A program made the position numbers and the translations under genes. The notes under the pieces are model-generated. The model saw only the letters and a list, made by a program, of their open reading frames with translations, was not told where the DNA came from and searched no databases. A stretch of 37,475 nt of DNA from Acephala macrosclerotiorum (lineage: Eukaryota; Ascomycota; Leotiomycetes; Helotiales; Mollisiaceae): assembly GCA_014904845.1 (NCBI GenBank), contig MU119618.1:1-37475 (forward strand), given 5' to 3'. Below are positions 13,301-22,640 of this stretch, one piece after another. Numbering within the stretch: position 1 is the stretch's first letter; every line of letters starts with the position of its first letter.

Positions 13301-15373
13301 ATCAACCCCGCCGCACCTCTTGGCAGTCTCTCGACGGACTAGACCAACATCCCATGTCTTGTCTAAGAGACTGAATGGAGGAACATCTGTGCTGTCTTCT
13401 TCTTGGACAGCTAATGCCTCTGTGACCCTAGCCATATCGCATAGGATTGGGGACCGGAAAACAATATCGAGGCTTAGGTCCAATTTGATCTTTCTTGCAT
13501 GGGCGATGAGTTTAATTGCGATAACTGAATCTCCTCCGAGGGAGAAGAAGTTGTCGTGTAGTTGAATCTCTGAAGGACGAACTCGAAACACTTCAGCCCA
13601 GAGCTCTCTTAGCTTCAATTCCTTCTCTGTTGTTGGAGCAGTTGGTGTAGAGCCGTTGAGGGTAGTTATTTTTATAAACCCTGAAAGCTGCATCACTGAC
13701 ATGGGCTCAACAATAGCGCGTAATCGCTTTCGATCCTTCTTTCTAGATACCGTGAATGGGACATCCTTAAGTGGTATCCATACCGATGGGATGGCGAAAG
13801 CAGGTAATACCATGCTCATCGCAGCTTCGACTCGAGACACGATCTCAAGGAAGGCTTCTTGCTCCAGTGGCGATGTTTGCACAGTAGCATCGCCTTCGCA
13901 GTCAAATTCCAGGTAGCCCATTGACTGTAGAGCTTTGAGCGATAGAAAAGCCACCAAGCGCTTACTTGGCGAGCCTCCGAAAACGACCGCTTCCGCGAGA
14001 ATGTGTTTGACACCGATATTTGGCAAGTCAAGCAGACACCGGTGCAAGTTCTTCTCAACTTCTTCCAGCTCTAGACGCTGCCCACGAATCTTTACTTGAT
14101 TGTCCATCCTCCCAACATAGCAGACCGTCCCATCTTCAAGATACCTCGCAAGATCTCCAGTACGATAAAGCCGGCAAGGTCTCTGAGACCGTGTATCAAT
14201 TGGCATCCATTCTAGGCCTTTGATAAATGATGCCGTTGTCTTCGCCTTGTCGTTGAGATATCCTCTTCCAACCTGGGGGCCTTCAATGAGCAGCTCTCCA
14301 ACTTCGCCAATATCAGCAAGCCAATTGCAGTTCTCTTGCTTCACTATCCATCCTCTAGCCGCAACAGGCTGCCCGATCTCCCCAGGAGCAGGCTTGTGAT
14401 GACTAGCATTTGAAATGAAGCAGATCACACAACACTCCGTTGGACCATAAACCAGGATGAGCCTGAGCCTTGAAGACCATTCATCCACCAATGAGACTGG
14501 AGGACTCTCTCCGCCAAGTATCAGCGTTGTCAACGTTGGAACATCTTCAAGGGCGAGATTGCCGACAAACGAGGGGGTGAACTTCGCGGAAGTCACTTCC
14601 ATCCTCTTCATGGCATTGACAATTCCATTGTTGCGTTCCCACTCCGATGGAATGCAGATAGTCCCTCCATGGACGAGAGTTGCAAAGATGTCTGTGATGC
14701 AAGCATCGAAGGCATAGGAGGCGAATTGAAATACACGTGATCCTCTGTCATAGCCCAATCGTTGCCCAACGTAAGCTGATGTGGTGGAGAGTTGAGAATG
14801 CTCAATGACAACTCCTTTTGGTGTCCCTGTACTTCCAGAGGTAAATATGAGATATGCAGCATTTTGGGGCGATATCGATGATGATGATGGGGAGCTGTCC
14901 AACTCGTGTAACGTTGCCAAGTCCACAACGGTGGTTTTCGCTACCAATTTCTTGCAAGTATCAAAACATGATACGGACGAGAGCCCAAACCTAGCTCCGG
15001 TTTGTTGCACAATGAACTCTAGACGCGCGATGGGTTGGGATGGATCCAGTAGCAAAAAGGCGCCGCCCGCCTTCAGCACTGCAATGGCACCGACAATAGC
15101 CCACAATGACTTTTCAAAGCATAAAGGGACTATCGCCTCGGCCTTCACACCTTCAGTAGCGAGGTAGGCTGCCAATCGAGAAGACAAAGCGTCGAGCTCT
15201 GCATATGTGAGATTGCCATCCCAAGAGCACACAGCTGGTAATTCGGGATGTTCCACGATTTGTCTCTGTATGAGGAGGTGAACGGGAATTTCAATTGCCG
15301 CGGGAATGTCTGGGTACCATTGTAAAATCCTTTGAAAATCCTTTGACATTTGGACATCATTGATGGGGGCCAT
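10370..15373 (-). CDS. Monomodular nonribosomal peptide synthetase, A-T-C-T-C
   Basis: Activates one amino or aryl acid as its adenylate, loads it on a carrier and condenses it. The first in-frame ATG is at 15373 (an upstream TTG at 15418 is not a credible start), giving 1667 residues with no intron. Order: A domain (about 25-560) with FTSGSTGTPKG, YGPTE, YRTGDLARY and VSRKKDRKRLR; T1 with LGGDS (Ser616); C1 with HHALVDG (His818-819); T2 with LGGGS (Ser1182, Gly replacing the usual Asp before the attachment Ser); C2 with HHAIYDA (His1385-1386, Ala in place of Gly). There is no thioesterase or reductase, so release probably uses the terminal C domain. The repeated T-C tail resembles the end of fungal siderophore synthetases, but this protein has a single A domain. 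My hand-derived specificity positions are D-A-T-K-I-G-V-V-I; the substrate is unknown. The partner is the ABC transporter downstream. Confidence 0.95.
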   Translation of the reverse strand: MAPINDVQMSKDFQRILQWYPDIPAAIEIPVHLLIQRQIVEHPELPAVCSWDGNLTYAELDALSSRLAAYLATEGVKAEAIVPLCFEKSLWAIVGAIAVLKAGGAFLLLDPSQPIARLEFIVQQTGARFGLSSVSCFDTCKKLVAKTTVVDLATLHELDSSPSSSSISPQNAAYLIFTSGSTGTPKGVVIEHSQLSTTSAYVGQRLGYDRGSRVFQFASYAFDACITDIFATLVHGGTICIPSEWERNNGIVNAMKRMEVTSAKFTPSFVGNLALEDVPTLTTLILGGESPPVSLVDEWSSRLRLILVYGPTECCVICFISNASHHKPAPGEIGQPVAARGWIVKQENCNWLADIGEVGELLIEGPQVGRGYLNDKAKTTASFIKGLEWMPIDTRSQRPCRLYRTGDLARYLEDGTVCYVGRMDNQVKIRGQRLELEEVEKNLHRCLLDLPNIGVKHILAEAVVFGGSPSKRLVAFLSLKALQSMGYLEFDCEGDATVQTSPLEQEAFLEIVSRVEAAMSMVLPAFAIPSVWIPLKDVPFTVSRKKDRKRLRAIVEPMSVMQLSGFIKITTLNGSTPTAPTTEKELKLRELWAEVFRVRPSEIQLHDNFFSLGGDSVIAIKLIAHARKIKLDLSLDIVFRSPILCDMARVTEALAVQEEDSTDVPPFSLLDKTWDVGLVRRETAKRCGGVDEHTIEDIYPCSSMSEGLVALSLKDPGTYILQFVYQIPKSVDLERLQAAWQTIALQTQLLRTRFVDHASELLQVVIDEPLTWNIIDGDLVTYLGEEKSRRVGLGVPMSRLAVVRNPKETDNFLVWTIHHALVDGWSESEIVSLVEREYLGHPSKSSEVPKFSTFIKHIRNLDPDSAKRFWIEQFTGAPLPVFPPLPHPSYIPKVQRSNRILHHLETHEDAELEHKISLFKGASATPATIIQAAWFILIGLYSRSSDVITGVTLNGRTARIPGIESIPGPTVTTVPFRARFTPDQTVLSFLETIQGQYLNILPFAQFGLQNIRRVSDDAINACKFRSLLVVQSANKPQSDRQVLLGRSYSFPVMDFAIVMECELLSDSVDFRATFDHEVLSEEQVWHMFLQMEKILQRISNSGPETKVSVLQKFSEADMARISEFSSKIESTKTTKVALSKISDGRTPPSTEIEKRLFSIWKVLLEHDDFGVDGNFFQLGGGSILALRLVSLARSEGLILTVAEVFQAPILKRMASIVRQTTEVPEIPPFSMIQNHDVLYLLQQAASQCGVKEEEIEDIYPCSAMQTHYVTGYPEAQNDVFGPWHWQSQAVYSLPLLLNLDRFKRAWERFIRSHETLRTRLIHTPIEILQVVLEEPLPIAWNHATDLEQYLKQDRSNHMKFGDRLLRLAIVESKNAKERLFVMTAHHAIYDAFSRSMLFEEIGRMYHGESSKTPQAKMNHFIKYITETNKVAATSFWTSYLAGTSTKPLISIPKLHPLFQISEKSKIASLPAVHGTDYTLPTMIEVAGCLAIAHHLDCLDVILYSDRSGRNLPVDGIQDLVGPTTLFLPVRIHVDPAQKVEDLLLNSQRAQREMMPHEHLGWLELREMPHLKEVLKNSVNMNINPRPLSSPGKKLGMDYKSSYTSCDDPFGINVDFLDGKMEWTIYFDGRFISEEKVEKLLRDLHMVFERLIDAWEQPGLTVGEVLDF

Positions 15374-17972
15374 CGGTTCGAGATGATATAGGTCGATTGC
15401 AGTACGTGCGTCCGGCAAGATAGAGCTAATTCAGACTCCAACAGTCGTGGGGGGTAGCCTCAAGAATAGCCAAAGTAGAGGCTTGTCACGTTGAGAATAT
15501 TCGACATGGCTGAGAGTAGTTTTCACTTGCTAGCTCAAAATATCAGGGAACATAGTGTGGCCACACCAAAGTTAGACATGCAGCAATCCAGATATTCCCA
15601 AAACAGACGAATTAAATACAAGCCAGACTTATTGGGCGAGGTACAAGCTTAGAATAACATGATTCTTCGTATGTAAGCGGGTGTGGGTTCGTGACAGGCG
15701 AGGAAATTCAGAAAGATGACTTCTGAATCCGAGAACCAACATGAGGGGCAAGGAAAGAGAGGGGCAGAGGTGAGCATTTGGCCCCACTTTCCTATTCGAG
15801 CAGCTTCCGATGCAACCTCCTGCAGTTCGGGAGGTCCCGCTTTATCCTCCCATAATCGTATATTCAGGCCAATGGTGTTGGTGTTTTTCGGAGCAGGTGC
15901 AGATACAAGGACTGTCAATAAACCGGAACAGGATCCGTCTGCAAGGCAGCGGCTCGGGCGGTGCAAGCGGAAAAGAAGAAAATATTGAGATAAGGATGGT
16001 CAGAATGGCCAAGCTCGGCAGTGCTTTTAATGGTGAGCCAGAGTGAGACAGCGTAGGATCGCCAAGTCACACCATTTCGTGAAGTGGTGATTGGCCATTG
16101 CATATTAGGCATTAACTTTGCGTCCGGTCACTAACCTTTTTAAAGGATTTGGCTGCAAGAATAGGTGCATCGCTAAAATCTCAGGGTGTAAGTCGCTAGA
16201 AATAAAAGAGTGGCAAAAAGTGGGAGTTGGCATCCATCTCGCGAATATGCGAACAAGAGGCTAGATTTAAGAGGTAGCAAGAAGTCACCAGTTTCGTGGA
16301 ATAGCTGTGAATGTAAGGCCGGCGGTAGAGCTTGCTTAGTGGCTCAAGGCGGTTCCACGGACTGCTCCCCACTCGAAAATAGATCCACACGGCACTCCTA
16401 AACTCCTACTAGGAGACCAAGGGCAATCGAGGCTCTAAACATGTAATGGACCCTCGACGTTTTTGGCTTGTCCAAAGCGCGCCAATATCGACAAACTATC
16501 CACTAACAGCATGCACTGAACCAAGCGCAACATCAAATATGTACTATAGCTTCTGAAATCGCACAAGCAAAATCACTTCTAATATTTCTAAGACCAGTTG
16601 TGTGAAACTCGTGCATTGATTCTTAATTCCAAGAGGCACCATTGCTTAATGTTTATTCTAGAAGCAACTCACAAGATAATTCATGTAGCCAATCTTGATT
16701 AAGTGATTCTGGTTCTTGAGATGACCTTTCCCCAAAAGTCCTTCTCAGAATGGTGTCCATGCCTTTAAAAGGACCTTCTGATCAATTGGCAGCTAGGGCA
16801 TGGACCTTGCTAACAACGCTGATATCTAGTTGACGTGATTTTATTATAAATGCCCTATCTGCTTCTAGGCACTAAATTTCCCTTGCGCGGTTCACAAAAC
16901 ACGTCCTTATTAGCTTTGCTACTTACCCGGTAGCAAACCCACCAGCGAACTACAATAAGGCGGGGCCCATTTGGTTTGGCTTACTCATAGTGATAATTCT
17001 CGGATCTTCTCTTCCGATCTCGATTTGTTTTAGTAAGAGGCTAGATAAGGGGTGGTAATTGTACAAGTCTCTTCTTTTGCTGTAGATCGTTGAATGAAGG
17101 TTGAAGCTATTAATATGAATACTGAAGAAGGAACAAGTTGTTTGAAAAGGGGTAAGCTTCCTATCTGTAGGAATAATCTACTAGTATGACTTACTGATTT
17201 GCAGCTTGGGAACTATTATTGTCTTTCTGCCATGCCACTAAATAATGTCTCATGGATGTGAAGTTGTGTTTAATGACTGCATGAGTATGATTATGAGGAA
17301 CAGGGACTAGTGAAAACCGCAGTACTCAAATCTTCTCTATCAAATTCTCACAGCTATATCAGCTAGCTCAAACTCAGATCCATCGAGACAGGATGTTCTC
17401 AGCTTAATCCGAGTGTTTTGTTGACGAGAAGCCTCCCATGTCTACCCTCGCAAATGCCAAAACTGATCTTGAGAGGTAGAGATTCTCGCTAAGCCATACT
17501 GTCATTGCATCGCCAATCTTCGAATCTCTCATGTCAGGCACGATGTCATCCACAGTGGAAAGTCTGGTTCCATAAAGCTTTGTTGATTGTACTATTGCCC
17601 GTACTTCGTTATCCTTTAGCCACACCCCGCGCCACACTTTCACTGGCCAATGCGGGTCGGTCATGTGACAGAAGCCGAAGCTCCTCCCGAGGCGCTCTGG
17701 TGCCTACCTCAGCTTCCCTACGTCTTCTCATCAACACTATATTTGATCCATCTCTTGACGGCTTATGCGCCTTGCAAGACATCCTGCTAGAGATGACACT
17801 TCGAGCTCACCGCTGTAGTATTACTGCCTCAGGCTGAAGGTGAGATGCCCAACCTGAAACGCTTGCAGTGACCGCGACGCGGCACAGTTTTCATCTCGAC
17901 TTCCGCTCCTTCATTTCTGAACACATGTTGAGTCTTCTCACAATCTTTGCGTTCCTTAACGCGTAGCCTAAC
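15374..17972. other. Gene-poor intergenic region, 2.6 kb
   Basis: Contains the NRPS promoter next to 15374 and then sequence of ordinary to low GC with many in-frame stops. The best open stretch is a minus-strand frame at 17664-17404 (86 codons), protein-like in composition but with no match I recognise and no clear splice partner. I support no gene here. Confidence 0.5.
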
Positions 17973-18598
17973 ATGTCTTTCAAGCACTCTAGTCTCAACA
18001 TTCGTTTGGAAGGAGGCACTACTCTTCATGCCGATTGCCGCACCCCAGATGGCGTTTGACACCCCTCGACACTCCGTTTGGATCGACTTCTAGGCAATCT
18101 GTCAGGCCAGTTTGTATGGTTGGGAACAAACTTCAGTCAGGATCCTAAGCACATCTACCTCGACGGCACCATTTTGCATGCTCTCTTGCTACAGTCGGCA
18201 CGTGCATGGCACCCATCATCCGTGGACCTGAATGAACGGATATCCAGCAAATTTGGCACCTTGGTCTACATTGACTCTCGACTAGACTTTTATAGTCCTC
18301 GGGGTCAACCAAATCAGACTGAGAAGGTGGAATTTGTACCTTACGTCGGCTTCGCGCCCTGCGATGATTTTGCTCGGAGACGGCGGGATGCTTCGGAAGC
18401 TCACACTATGGAGTGCAACAGGACAGAGGCTGAAAAGGTACTTCGCGCCCCGCAACCATTCCGTTATCAACCCCTACCTACACCAACCTCAATCAAGTTG
18501 CTGAAAATCGAAGACGCCGACAATTCCAGCGACTTCATCCACGTCTCACTTGTCGTTGTTGATCTAGACCAGAATCCTCAATTCGATGCTCTGTCGTA

Positions 18599-19260
18599 CC
18601 CTAGGAAACCACCCGCAGGAGAATCTCTCCTATACGCACAGACTGCTCAAAAGGGCAGTTGGCAAGGATGGGCCCAACTCGGACCACCTGCCAGGGAGTG
18701 GGCGCGGGAGATCTACAACAAGCATAAAACCCACGGGGTTATAATTAAAAGCACAGACTTGAAGCTCACGGACTCAAGTAGATAGTCAAATCATTAGTTT
18801 CAAAGTTTATTACCACATAATGCGATCTATATTCTCATCTTACTCCCACGCCTTCTCACAGTCCCACAATCTCCTCAATCTCCCAGCCTTCCAACTCTCT
18901 CACTACCTTCCAACTCTCTCACTATCCTAGCTCCCCCAACTCTCTTATAGTATTTTATCTATTGTAAGTTAGTAAAGGTCGCAAAAGGGAGAGAGAAAGA
19001 GAAAGAGAGAAAAAGACTTAGAGAAAATTTATCTCTCAAATCCGCAACTAATGTGCTACAAGGCTTTAAAGTGGGTGTTTTCGAGCACTATGATTAGTCG
19101 TTTAAACAATTCGATTCGAAGGGCTTTATTAGGCAGTTTCAAGCCTTGCAAACCTTGCGATCAGGCCTTTTAGAGTTGCAATAGGGTCAAAAATTAGTAG
19201 CTATAAAAGAGATTCTCCCACAGCGTAGGAGAATCTCTCCTATGGGTGGCTTCCTAGGGG
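18599..19260. mobile_element. 662-bp TA-flanked inverted-repeat element inserted in the HET gene
   Basis: The left end CCCTAGGAAACCACCC matches the reverse complement of the right end, CCCCTAGGAAGCCACCC. Imperfect similarity runs on through a self-complementary AGGAGAATCTCTCCT block for about 38 bp. TA borders both sides (18597-18598, 19261-19262). Removing the element and one TA turns the interrupted codon back into Tyr and gives the HET motif DALSYTWGN in frame, which proves insertion into a pre-existing gene and fixes the boundaries. There is no transposase inside, so it is non-autonomous. It contains a 19-bp tandem duplication (18887-18924) and a purine-rich GA tract (18989-19030). Confidence 0.9.
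18887..18924. repeat. Two tandem copies of a 19-bp unit
   Basis: CCTTCCAACTCTCTCACTA occurs twice in a row (18887-18905, 18906-18924) inside the inserted element. A third partial version (CCCCCAACTCTCTTATAG) follows. Confidence 0.9.
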
Positions 19261-21708
19261 TATACATGGGGGAACCCATTCACGAACGCTGACCCTCAGG
19301 TAAGTTGACAGCTCAGCGCCCTTGAACTGCCACACTGAAGTGCTATCCCAGTTGGAACAATACTATCAGCGAACTACCACGATCCTCTGCAACAACCAAC
19401 GTCTTTCGGTGAAGCAAAGCCTCTTAGATGCATTACGGCAATTGCGGAAAACCCAAAAGTCTACAGAAAAGCGGGGGAGATCCAAGAAGACACCAATCAT
19501 TCAAGCTGGTGAAGATGGCCATGTACGACGTGCGCAGGTATTGTTGCTTCGAGGAGTGGAGGTGACGGCCCAAGGCCAGTTTGGTGAGACAGCCTTGCAT
19601 TATTCAGCGGAGAAGGGTCACTTGGACATCGTCAAAGTCCTTGTGCAAGCTAGAACATCACTCTTCAAACTCGACAACTCTCCGCTAACACCTTTAGACT
19701 GTGCTAAACAGAAGAATCATGAGAACATCATTGAGTTTCTGGAAGCTCAACTAGAACATCAAAAGCGAGCGAAAGGTTCGCCGGACCGAAAAGGTAAAGT
19801 TTCGTGACCGAGCAGAAATTCACCTTTGATTATGTCTCCAAATTTTTCAATGCCCTGGTCTTCTGAGAACATTCTCATCATAAGAATCTCATAACACTTC
19901 TGAGACTTCATTAAATCCCTGAAAGAAGTATGCTGGTTGGATTTCAGGCACTTACTTCCGAACACTTATGACAAATCAAAAGTACGTCTAGCTTGTTAGA
20001 GAAAGATAAGATAATAACGGCTCGACCGCCGAGGACCTGTTACTCGATGTGTGGATGCCGGAGTCGGCCGGTAAGAACGGCAGGCTCGACGATGATGCCA
20101 TGGAAGTACTCTTGAACGATCCACAGAGGCATCTCTCACCCCAGGCGCCGCCGTACCTCAAAGATGCTGTCACGGGCTGGCTCCAGAAGATAGACGAACG
20201 CCAAATTCGAACCTGGCTCGTTGACCTTCCATTCTTTCGCCGCACCTAGTTCTAGCGAGCGTAGGTAATCCAAGAGCTCGTCATAGCACAGGAGATCACT
20301 GTCCTCTGCGGGCAATTCGTCTTCTCATAGGAAATGTTCGTCTTTCTGTCATGCGCTATCAATAGCTGCCGTGTCCTGATGAAAGCGAGATCCAACCCCA
20401 GAGGAGAAGGATGGGAGAACTTCCACACAATCGTGTACCGATCTGCTTCGTATGTTACGAGGAAGGTCGAGCCAGAACTCTACGAGATTCCTGTAATGAC
20501 ATTGAAGCGACGAAGACGAGCATCCCATCGGCATAGGCAGCTATCCACCATGTCTGCCCTTGCACTCAGCCGCAATTACAATACCACAGATACAGGGACA
20601 AGGTCTTTGCTGTGCTGTCCATCTCAGCACCCATTCAGCTATCAACGAAAACCGGAGCTCGCTCAGTCATTCCAAATTATGTTCAATCAGTTCGTGATCT
20701 ATTCATCAATGTTGGAACAGCATTGCTGCAGGCACGCGGGCCTTCTATCCCGTCTCAGAGTCGATTGTCCACAATCTCGAGGATCAAGGAGTTGCCGTCC
20801 TGGGTGCCAGACCTTACTATGCCCATCTATCACCAACCTCTCGGCATATCAATTTTTGGTTTAGCAACACAGGAAAAACAACAGGCAAGACGATCTACGA
20901 TGCCATCGGTCCCAATAAGCGTCCACATGCGTACCACGTGACACCTGAGCATCACCTCGTCCTGCACGGATTCAAATGGGATACAGTATGCGAGGTTGCA
21001 CAGCCTGGACTAAACAACATTGGCTTGAAAGGTACAGAGATACCTCATTGGGCCAAGATGGTATCTGCTCTCGGAGGCACAGAAGCAGAAAGCAGAGAAA
21101 CACTGTAGAGAACCTTGATATCCGACGACGCTCAGAGACAACATCCTTCCCCTGACCTCGACAAAAGCTTCGGAGGCTGGCTAAAATACCTCTCATTCGT
21201 CGAGATGACGGGCATACGAGATGCCATCACAGATAACAAGATCCGGAACATGAAGAATCCTGCCGATGCTCTGTACCCAAAGCGATCGAAGCACCAAATT
21301 CTCGCCATTTTCGAAATTATACAGAAGGGCGTGGCGTCCCTAGGGATCACCTTTTCTGAGGAGGAAAGCAGCAGGTGGAGGTCACTTTACGAGTTCACGC
21401 GAAGGATCCTGACTACACAACATGGTGTTTTGGACTGGATATCAACGCGAGGGAGTTCGGTAAAGCCATCAATAGAAACGACTCTTTCGGACCTCGAGCA
21501 ACTTCCTAGGAACAGGTCCTAAACAAACCCGGGTCGGGGATGCCATCTATCTTCTACCTGGAACGACAGTTCCTTGTGTCTTTCGACCTGTAAATGGCGG
21601 CATCTTCAAGGTTATCGGCGAGACGTACGTCCACGGTATCATGCACGGCGAGGCCTAGGAAAGTTCTCAAATGACTTCGGAACGCTTATACATCGTCTAA
21701 AGTCTCTA

Positions 21709-21723
21709 AAAAAAAAAAAAAAA
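21709..21723. repeat. Poly-A run of 15
   Basis: An uninterrupted run of 15 A directly downstream of the HET relic on its coding strand. It is bordered by AAGTCTCT and AGTCTAAC, so it may be slippage rather than a retroposed poly-A tail; I see no target duplication of a processed copy. Confidence 0.85.
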
Positions 21724-21786
21724 GTCTAACAAGACAAGAAGATTATTGACTGCCATTACGATTACTCTCTCGCCAATTATCAATCC

Positions 21787-22640
21787 TCAAAGTGGACTCG
21801 TCGCATTCCACTCTTCATAGCTAACGTCCGGACTCAGCAACAAAGTCAGATTCATGATCCCAGGCTCGACATCATCTACAGTTCCATCCCAGCAGTATTT
21901 CTCCAAGCACTTCTCATATTGCTTTGTGCTCGCCATTCCGATCCCTTCCAAGCTCCGGTCGATGACTGCGCAGCCTGGACATGCCGACCACTCGTTTTCG
22001 AGAGTTCCGTTGTCCTATGTGACAGGGTTGAAGCTGTTAACGGAAATCTCGTGAAATCAGGACAAGGCGAAATTCCCATCTGTCCAACTGTAGTTAGTAT
22101 AAGTTGAATACGAAGCGTTCGCAACATACAAGACAATTGGAGAGTCAGTAGATTTGGTCGTTGTGAGATTGGCATCGCAACTGGGGAGAGTGGGCTTGAG
22201 CAAGTAGTTGCGATTCATGATTGTCTCGACAGGTGGAATGATTGGGATGGAATACCAGCTGGATCGGCAGTGGTAAAAGCGTCGTATAAGTTGGTCACGT
22301 TTAGCCAATTGTATGGGGAGCTCTCTGCATTGTCATCCCAAGCAATGATGAACGATATATTTCATGCTGTTGCGAGCAATGGTGCCAGAGGCAAGGATGA
22401 TCCAGCTTCAGTACTGTCAATGAAGTTGAGGTATGCCAATGACTTGACAGAAGTCGATGCAGAGGAATTGCTGGTGGTGGTGTTGACTCCTTGGGATGGG
22501 TCGGTCCACGTTGAGTATGCAGTTCCTGACATGGGCAAATTGAAGTACGTCTTGTACGCCAATATCAGGCTCTGCAACTCTGACTCCAGGAATAAGACGC
22601 CTACGTCACGCTTTGTGATATTATGTGAAGACTGCTCGAT
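21787..22640 (-). pseudogene. Lysophospholipase / phospholipase B C-terminal relic
   Basis: Fungal PLB enzymes are secreted, GPI-linked or membrane serine esterases that deacylate phospholipids. Only the C-terminal half survives, read on the minus strand: NFIDSTEAGSSLPLAPLL, ISFIIAWDDNAESSPYNW, NVTNLYDAFT (about 22440-22270), a frame change, then PPVETIMNRNYLLKP and PIVLYVANASYSTYTNYSW (22230-22090), and finally ENEWSACPGCAVIDRSLE, YEKCLEKYCWDGT (21990-21890) to a stop at 21787. In-frame stops (TGA between LLATA and NIS, TGA after NFAL-S, TAG before DNGTL, likely from CAG) and at least one frameshift are visible. The catalytic N-terminal GLSGGS region is not in the window. Assignment rests on the conserved Asp-Gly-like, WDDN and Cys-rich tail motifs. 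Confidence 0.75.

Larger units (their letters stand above)
17973..21658 (+). pseudogene. Broken CVNH-HET gene with ankyrin repeats nested in the HET domain
   Basis: Relic of a cytoplasmic allorecognition/NLR-like protein. From the ATG at 17973: a cyanovirin-N homology domain in two repeats (SLNIRLEGGTTLHADC, GNLSGQFVW, IYLDGTILHA, SVDLNERIS; to about 18280), a linker, HET onset (PFRYQPLPTP, IKLLKIE, HVSLVVVD, QFDALSY), a 662-bp insertion, TWGNPFTNAD, a 52-nt intron (19300-19351), LLDALRQLR, then ankyrin repeats (GETALHYSAEKGHLDIVKVL). HET resumes near 20010 and ends RA*VIQELVIA; the C-terminal half follows (YRDKVFAVL, LPSWVPDL, LHGFKWDTV, RVGDAIYLLPG, VIGETYVHGIMHGEA). Damage: TGA at 18057; TAG for Trp at 20247, 20253, 20262, 20328 and 21106; frameshifts near 20595, 20860 and 21430-21500; 19806-20005 replaced by unrelated sequence. 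The terminal TAG at 21656 may be one more mutated Trp. Confidence 0.85.

Noticed and set aside
15374..15418. Longer NRPS start 15 residues upstream
   Set aside because: The codon at 15418 is TTG, not ATG, and a stop lies shortly upstream; ATG 15373 is the first credible start.
17404..17664. Minus-strand 86-codon frame as a gene
   Set aside because: No recognisable motif, no splice partner and the antisense is equally open; could be chance.
18599..18785. Extension of the CVNH-HET frame through the element to a stop at 18785
   Set aside because: This part is the inserted element, not original protein; removing the element restores the HET motif instead.
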